This document shows, in pieces, positions 14,407-19,210 of a stretch of DNA of 19,210 nt. The stretch is taken from the NCBI GenBank assembly GCA_029937635.1, contig JAPYPM010000005.1, forward strand, positions 5,919 to 25,128. Direction: 5' to 3'. The notes below the pieces were generated by a model. It did no database searches and was not told the origin of the DNA. It was given only the letters and a program-made list of their open reading frames with translations. Position 1 is the first letter of the stretch, and each line of letters begins with the position of its first letter. This DNA comes from Nitrospinaceae bacterium. GTDB taxonomy: Bacteria > Nitrospinota > Nitrospinia > Nitrospinales > VA-1. The position numbers were made by a program, and so were the translations under genes.

Positions 14407-14633
14407 TTATTTTTATCCACAAACTCTTTCAACTTAATCTTAATGGTATCTGGAATATCGTTGCTTTTTAAGGTGTTTTTACACAGAAGCGTGGTAGCTT
14501 TATAGGTGTTGACAAAAGCAATGCACGGTGGACAGTCTGCAAAATGCTCTTCAAGAGAGGTTTCCATTTCTGCACTAAGTTCTCCCTCAAGATAACTGTA
14601 CAATAGTTCTATGCATTCTTTACAACAAATCAT
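14391..14633 (-). CDS. Zinc-binding anti-sigma factor (zf-HC2)
   Basis: An 80-aa soluble protein expected to bind and hold the ECF sigma factor encoded just upstream. The putative zinc site is H30-x3-C34-x2-C37 (EEHFADCPPC) with N-terminal cysteines at 3, 4 and 7 (CCKECIELL), the anti-sigma zinc-finger arrangement. The LYSYLEGELS segment is typical of the family. There is no membrane helix and no C-terminal sensor domain, so any sensing would be through the zinc/thiol site itself, as in redox-sensitive ZAS proteins (inference). The start overlaps the sigma gene stop as ATGA, and AAGGAG lies about 5 bases upstream, so translation is coupled. Confidence 0.88.
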   Translation of the reverse strand: MICCKECIELLYSYLEGELSAEMETSLEEHFADCPPCIAFVNTYKATTLLCKNTLKSNDIPDTIKIKLKEFVDKNKPDFL

Positions 14634-15259
14634 TTACTCTCCTTACGAGTTTTATATTCCCAAAAATAATTTGCCAATTTTTTTCTTAAAAATAATCGTG
14701 CTCTGTGTAATCTAGATTTTACCGCAGGTATACTTATTTCTAAAATATTGCCGGCTTTTTCCGACGATAGGCCCTCTACATCTCTAAGTATAAAAACAAC
14801 TTTTTCTTTGTCTGGTAATAAATCAACCGCCTTTTGAATAATGTCTCGTGTTTCATTACCAAAAAGAAGAGATTCAGTATTTTCAGACCAGTCTTGTATT
14901 TTTTCATATTGGAAGCCCCCCTGATTGAACGTGGGGAGAATATCTTCGATCGAAACTTTCGGTTCCTTTTTTCTAGTTCGAAGTTTCATGTAGGAAGCGT
15001 TTATGGTGATTCGATAAACCCAACTGGAGAAAGCCGACTTTCCTTGGAAAGTATGTCCCTTTCTGAAAAGAATTAGTAATACTTCCTGAGTGACATCTTG
15101 CGAATCTGTTATATTACGAGTCAAGTTAAAGCTTAAGGTATAAATCTTTTTTTGATAAAGATTAGCTAGTTGCTCGAAAGATCCCATTTCGCCAGCCTGT
15201 AAATCCTTAACAAGTTGTTCTTCGGTTAATGTGTCTTTAGTGGGGTCAGAAAATTTCAT
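14630..15259 (-). CDS. ECF-family RNA polymerase sigma factor (RpoE-like)
   Basis: A 209-aa sigma factor with region 2 (about 28-97; DSQDVTQEVLLILFRKG for core binding and SAFSSWVYRITINASYMKLR for the -10) and region 4 (about 141-192; LPDKEKVVFILRDVEGLS, then a helix-turn-helix IPAVKSRLHRARLFLRKKL for the -35). Regions 1 and 3 are absent, as in ECF factors. The linker between regions is rather long (about 98-140). It is followed by its zinc anti-sigma factor with a 4-base overlap. Its targets are unknown. No Shine-Dalgarno sequence is seen, but a perfect 14-base palindrome lies 36 bases before the start (15295-15308). Confidence 0.93.
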   Translation of the reverse strand: MKFSDPTKDTLTEEQLVKDLQAGEMGSFEQLANLYQKKIYTLSFNLTRNITDSQDVTQEVLLILFRKGHTFQGKSAFSSWVYRITINASYMKLRTRKKEPKVSIEDILPTFNQGGFQYEKIQDWSENTESLLFGNETRDIIQKAVDLLPDKEKVVFILRDVEGLSSEKAGNILEISIPAVKSRLHRARLFLRKKLANYFWEYKTRKESK

Positions 15260-15294
15260 ACTCAGTTATCCGTACTAAAGTTTTATGGTAATTA

Positions 15295-15308
15295 GTAAAA
15301 ATTTTTAC
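15295..15308. promoter_or_regulatory. Perfect 14-base palindrome upstream of the ECF sigma gene
   Basis: GTAAAAATTTTTAC is fully self-complementary and lies 36 bases before ATG 15259, near where a promoter would sit. A nearby second inverted repeat, GTAAC-N8-GTTAC, occurs at about 15332-15349. Either could bind a regulator. In A/T-rich sequence a core of AAAAATTTTT is not rare, so confidence is low. Confidence 0.3.
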
Positions 15309-15451
15309 ACTTTTGTAGAGTTAGTGAGGTAACTATCTTAGGTTACACACCACTTGCATAAAAATAGATCTAAAAAAATATAGAGCCTAAAATTATAAAG
15401 AGAGACTTCGGTTTTAATGGGACTAGGGAGAGTATATAGTAAAGAATATGT

Positions 15452-15730
15452 CTAGTTTTCTTTAGTTTCCTGAGATGGTGCAGCATCCTTGTTAGTTTCA
15501 TCTTCGGGTGTTTCCGAATCGTTTAAATCTTCTATTTGCGAACTGTTTAAATCTCCGCTGTCTTCTAAGCTTGTTGCTTCTTGAATTTCTTCAGCATCTT
15601 TCATAGATTTTTTGAAATTTTTAATGCTATTCCCAAACGCGCTACCAATTTCTGGAAGCTTACCGGCGCCAAAGATAATCATTATTATAACTAAAATGAT
15701 CATTAATTCTGGAAAGCCAATGCCCATCAT
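15452..15730 (-). CDS. tatA: Twin-arginine translocase subunit TatA/TatE
   Basis: A 92-aa pore-forming component of the Tat system, which exports folded proteins across the inner membrane. Residues 4-21 are the membrane helix (IGFPELMIILVIIMIIFG), then the FGAGKLPEIG hinge and an amphipathic helix (GNSIKNFKKSMKDAEE). The tail from about residue 47 is acidic and disordered. The K-L-P-E-I-G hinge and Phe-Gly pair are intact. Two Met codons begin the frame. AAGGA upstream is 10-13 bases away and lies in one arm of a CCTTAA-A-TTAAGG inverted repeat (15741-15753), which could mask it in a hairpin. tatB and tatC are not in the window. It is divergent from the PagL-like gene, with 195 bases between. 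Confidence 0.93.
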   Translation of the reverse strand: MMGIGFPELMIILVIIMIIFGAGKLPEIGSAFGNSIKNFKKSMKDAEEIQEATSLEDSGDLNSSQIEDLNDSETPEDETNKDAAPSQETKEN

Positions 15731-15925
15731 AATGAGAAGTCCTTAAATTAAGGTGGTAAATGTTTACTTAATTACTTAACTATACACCCAACTTTACCAT
15801 TTAATATTCGTAAAAACAAATTGAAATAAATGTATTACAGAATCTTATGCGTTTGTGTTAATATTCCGATCTAGTTTAGTAATTAACATTAAAACAATAA
15901 GTAAGCTTAACCTCAAAAGGTTTTT

Positions 15926-16531
15926 ATGAATAGAATTATTTTCTTTTGGCTTTTTACTGTAGTTATATTGAACCCTGTTTTTGCTGGAGCCCAAAATTTT
16001 TCTGATAGATTTTCTAAGGGCGGTACTTCTTTTGGTGGGGAGCTGGGCTTCGGTCATACTATTAATTTACCTCCGGGAAAAGATAGAACGGATCTCAGCT
16101 TTGCGTTTATATTTCCGAACTGGCAAAAAAACCTAACCGGGATCATTGCTCCAGATTCCCCTTTGCAGGGTGCGCTTTATTGGCATGTTGAAGCGGGTCT
16201 AGCCCTATTGACCCATCGGGGTCATGAGTATCTGATAGGCTTTTCTCCTGTAATGGTAAATTATAAGTTTCTTGATTCGCAAAGAAAGTGGGCCCCAAAT
16301 GTTTTATTGGGCGCTGGTTTTTCTATGCAGGATTGGGATGATACCCCTGCTGAATATGAATTAGGTTCTGAGTTTCAGTTTTTACTTCATGCGGGGACAG
16401 GGATAGAGCTGTTCCGTGAATCAGGGACCTACTCTCTTAATTATCGACTTTTTCATGTTTCAAATGCGGGGTTCCGAAAACCTAATATTGGGCTCAATGC
16501 CCATCTTTTTACCTTGGGGTTCCGTTTTTGA
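15926..16531 (+). CDS. PagL-like acyloxyacyl hydrolase (lipid A 3-O-deacylase family)
   Basis: A 201-aa outer-membrane beta-barrel. Residues 1-20 are a signal peptide with a VFA-GA cleavage site. The rest alternates hydrophobic and polar residues in strands and ends in FRF, as barrels do for Bam-assisted insertion. PagL enzymes remove the 3-O acyl chain of lipid A, and the catalytic block is visible: H177-V-S179-N-A with FRKPNIGLN after it. In the family a Glu normally lies 14 residues after the His; here that place is N191, so the catalytic acid seems lost or supplied elsewhere. AAAAGG 5-6 bases before ATG 15926 supports the start. An overlapping minus-strand frame at 15845-16057 is a shadow. 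Confidence 0.8.
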   Translation: MNRIIFFWLFTVVILNPVFAGAQNFSDRFSKGGTSFGGELGFGHTINLPPGKDRTDLSFAFIFPNWQKNLTGIIAPDSPLQGALYWHVEAGLALLTHRGHEYLIGFSPVMVNYKFLDSQRKWAPNVLLGAGFSMQDWDDTPAEYELGSEFQFLLHAGTGIELFRESGTYSLNYRLFHVSNAGFRKPNIGLNAHLFTLGFRF

Positions 16532-16800
16532 TGTTGTGGTTCTCTAATGTTAGTTTTGGGCCTAAGGGCTGCAAACTTTCAACCGCAGGTCATGTTTTTC
16601 TCCAGCATCTTTTCTGAGCATTTCCCCTACTTAACATAACTATTAAGGCTACACTCGATTTAGTCGCATTGTTGTTGAGTTGTAAATATTGCCTGATAAG
16701 ATGATAGGCTTTAAATTCTGACTACCGCTTAGATTTAGTTTTATTGTGTTTTTTTAGAAACGAATCAACTACAAGTTTTTTCTTGCTATAGAAGTCAAAT

Positions 16801-19210
16801 ATGAACACACCATTTAATGGGGATAATGGCGAGTTTTCAGACAAATTAAGTATTATAGACCGTTTTTTCATAAATATTGAACGACTCGCCTATACCCATT
16901 CCATCGTTGTAATTTTAGTCTCTTTATTGACCGCAAGTTTATCTGTTTGGTTTGCAGTAGAAAAACTTTCTTTTAAGAATGATCGAGGGGACCTAGTCGC
17001 AAATAACCTCGATTACGTAGAAGCCTACGAGAAGTATCGTAAAGAATTTGAAGATTTTGATGGAATGATGGTAGTAGTTTCAGGTGAAGACCCTGAAAAA
17101 ATGAAGGAGTTCTCAGACTTTTTAGTTGCTAAGATAAAGCTTCATTCACAGAGTTTTTCGACAGTGTTTCATAAAGTGGACACAGAATATTTTAGAAAAA
17201 AGGGTCTTCTTTACCTTGAAAAGAGTGAGCTTGCCGATCTTGTAATTAAAATTGATTCACACGAAAATTTTCTTAAAAAAATAAGTATATCTCCCGGACT
17301 TAACGAGCTCATGGAAAGTATTAATGCTGAAATTAGCACGGGAATGGTGAGTTCGATTTTGGCGGGATTTCTAGAAAATAAAAATAGCCAAAGTGACAAA
17401 GACGAAACAGGCGATCTAAGTTTCTTAATCGCACTTGAAAAACAAATGCTTATGTATTTGCAAGGAAAGGAGTCCTACCGCTCTCCTTGGATTTCTTTTT
17501 TGACGGGCGATAAAAAATCTTTAAGCGATGAAGGGTATTTAGTTTCAGCGAATGAAAGACTAATGTTCATCCTTGTGGTTCAAAACGAAAATAATAAAGA
17601 AGATAGGTCGACCCTCAGCTCTATTAACTTACTTCGTAAATTAATTAAAGAAACGCACACTGGATTCCCAGAAATTGAAGTAGGTCTAACAGGTGAAGAT
17701 GTTATTGCCGCAGATGAAATGGCTATAACACAGGTAGATGTTCGAAATGCTTCGCAAATTGCACTTTTTGGAGTGACATTACTATTTATTATTGCTTACC
17801 GTGGAGTGATCAAACCGCTCTTAGCTGTATTAGCACTTATCATCGCCTTATGCTGGTCGATTGGATGGGCCACGCTTGTGGTGGGTCATCTAAATATTTT
17901 AACCATTGTGTTTACTACCATTTTGATCGGTTTGGGTATCGATTTTGGAATTCACATTCTGGAGCGATATAAAGAAGAAAGAATGTCAGGAAGTAACGTT
18001 CTTAATTCATTGCAAAAAACAGTTCAAGGTACCGGTCGTGGTAATTTTGCAGGCGCAGTGACGACTGCTTTAGCATTCGGTGGCATGGTTTTTACCGACT
18101 TTATCGGCATCGTTGAGTTGGGAAAAATATCTAGTGGCGGAATTTTCTTTTGCATGATCTCGATGATCCTTGTTTTACCTGCTTTGATCAGCCTAGAAGA
18201 AAAGATACGAAAACCTAAGTATCCGCAAGAGCGGTTTGAATATAGAGCCTCATGGCTTGAATTGTGTTTTAAAAGTCATCGTCTAATTATTTTTGTTGCC
18301 ATGTTTTTTTTCACGTTATCCCTTTTTTCATTAAGAGCCGTAAAATTTGATTACAATCTTCTCAATTTACAGGCTCATGGCACTGAAGCCGTTAAGTATG
18401 AAATGAAAGTGATCGAACAGTCAGGTCGTTCCGCTTGGTCAGTTGCGATCCTTTCGTATTCTTTAGAGGAAACTATCAAGAAACATCACGCGTTGGAAAA
18501 ACTTTCAGCAGTTGGAAATGTTGAGAGTATAGTTTCCCTCTTACCAGAAAACCAAAAAGAAAAAATTGAATATATTAAAGAATTAAGACCGTTTTTGAGA
18601 GACCTTACAGTTAAAGCTGAGGTTTCTCAGGTTTCGCAACCAAGTTTAATAAAAACAATGAAAAAAATTCGTTTTAAGCTTCAAGGTAAAGAAGACAAGG
18701 GAGAGGTTGCTGAGGCGAGAAAACTTTCACAGGTTTTTCTGGATGTGAGCGAAGAGCAATCTGTGGAGATTACAGAAAAAAGGCTTAATAAATTTTCAGA
18801 AAATCTTTTTGCTGACTATAGAGATCAGGTTGCCGACCTGAAGGTGAATGTTGATATCTCTCCTGTTAGTGTTGCTGAAATTCCAAAAAATTTGCGGAAA
18901 AGATATGTTAGTCAAAACGGGGTATATTTAATTACTGTGTACCCAAGTGTTGATGTTTGGAATATTGACCAGAGAGAGGAGTTTGTGAAACAGTTGCGGC
19001 AGGTCGATCCAAATGTTACAGGAAATGCGATACACATGTTTGAATCAACCCGTTTGATGAGAGATGGATATATTCAAGGGGGGGTATACGCGATGGTGGC
19101 TATCTTCATCTACCTTCTTATATCTTTCGGTAATATTCGTACTACTTTAATCGTATTACTTCCGGTTGTAGTAGGATCGGTCTGGACAGTTGGAATCATG
19201 GGCTTACTGG
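16801..19210 (+). CDS. MMPL/RND-superfamily transporter, HpnN-like (3' end cut by window)
   Basis: The frame stays open from ATG 16801 to the window end: 803 full codons. A first membrane helix at about 33-53 is followed by a long periplasmic loop (to about 315). A bundle of helices then carries TIVFTTILIGLGIDFGIHIL and ERYKEE (about 370-395), the signature of the hopanoid-transporter HpnN branch of MMPL proteins. A second repeat starts with a helix near 497-517 and another periplasmic domain; the last visible part (YLLISFGNIRTTLIVLLP) is its second helix bundle. HpnN carries hopanoids to the outer membrane, but no hopanoid gene is in view, so the lipid cargo is inferred. There is no clear ribosome-binding site. 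The 269 bases upstream hold no gene and only a weak promoter-like TTGAGT/TAAGAT near 16675. Confidence 0.85.
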   Translation, partial: MNTPFNGDNGEFSDKLSIIDRFFINIERLAYTHSIVVILVSLLTASLSVWFAVEKLSFKNDRGDLVANNLDYVEAYEKYRKEFEDFDGMMVVVSGEDPEKMKEFSDFLVAKIKLHSQSFSTVFHKVDTEYFRKKGLLYLEKSELADLVIKIDSHENFLKKISISPGLNELMESINAEISTGMVSSILAGFLENKNSQSDKDETGDLSFLIALEKQMLMYLQGKESYRSPWISFLTGDKKSLSDEGYLVSANERLMFILVVQNENNKEDRSTLSSINLLRKLIKETHTGFPEIEVGLTGEDVIAADEMAITQVDVRNASQIALFGVTLLFIIAYRGVIKPLLAVLALIIALCWSIGWATLVVGHLNILTIVFTTILIGLGIDFGIHILERYKEERMSGSNVLNSLQKTVQGTGRGNFAGAVTTALAFGGMVFTDFIGIVELGKISSGGIFFCMISMILVLPALISLEEKIRKPKYPQERFEYRASWLELCFKSHRLIIFVAMFFFTLSLFSLRAVKFDYNLLNLQAHGTEAVKYEMKVIEQSGRSAWSVAILSYSLEETIKKHHALEKLSAVGNVESIVSLLPENQKEKIEYIKELRPFLRDLTVKAEVSQVSQPSLIKTMKKIRFKLQGKEDKGEVAEARKLSQVFLDVSEEQSVEITEKRLNKFSENLFADYRDQVADLKVNVDISPVSVAEIPKNLRKRYVSQNGVYLITVYPSVDVWNIDQREEFVKQLRQVDPNVTGNAIHMFESTRLMRDGYIQGGVYAMVAIFIYLLISFGNIRTTLIVLLPVVVGSVWTVGIMGLL

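Noticed and set aside
16531..16617. 28-codon frame overlapping the PagL-like stop as TGATG
   Set aside because: It has no ribosome-binding site, an unremarkable sequence, and can arise by chance.

Overview
The window is AT-rich chromosomal DNA from a Gram-negative bacterium. Evidence for an outer membrane is a lipid A deacylase-like beta-barrel, a TatA component, a MtgA-type transglycosylase and an HpnN-like MMPL/RND transporter. A DUF6178 protein, a bifunctional-nuclease (DUF151) protein and an ECF sigma/zf-HC2 anti-sigma pair fit a delta-proteobacterial-grade lineage (Desulfobacterota, SAR324 or Nitrospinota type). That placement is inference from gene content only. No tRNA, rRNA, CRISPR array, insertion sequence or prophage was seen.

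Layout. At 1-232 is the 3' end of dnaN, convergent with a radical-SAM gene of the spore photoproduct lyase family (241-1365, minus). From 1606 to 10923 the large genes lie on the plus strand: an M23 peptidase and MtgA (cell wall remodelling), an RlmI-type rRNA methyltransferase, a PgeF/laccase-domain protein, a DUF6178 protein, a 53-aa small protein, PurH and an unknown membrane-anchored protein. Inside this run, on the minus strand at 4980-5042, is a 20-aa lysine-rich peptide gene. It has its own promoter and a long inverted repeat around it.

From 15730 down to 10982 all genes are on the minus strand: tatA, ECF sigma factor, zinc anti-sigma factor, bifunctional nuclease, NAD kinase, an Amidase_2-type amidase and a membrane HAMP protein without output domain. 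From 15926 the plus strand resumes with the PagL-like protein and the HpnN-like transporter, which is cut by the window end.

The most unusual element is the lysine-rich micro-gene at 4980-5042. Its predicted transcript would start just outside one arm of an inverted repeat and contain the other arm downstream of the stop codon, so the 5' and 3' untranslated regions could pair to close the RNA into a loop. Second is mtgA: the only ATG with a good ribosome-binding site lies in a different frame from the enzyme, joined through A10 and A8 tracts, which suggests a -1 frameshift, transcript slippage or an assembly error. Other points are loss of expected catalytic residues in the SPL-like and PagL-like proteins and a C10 tract at the end of the DUF6178 gene.
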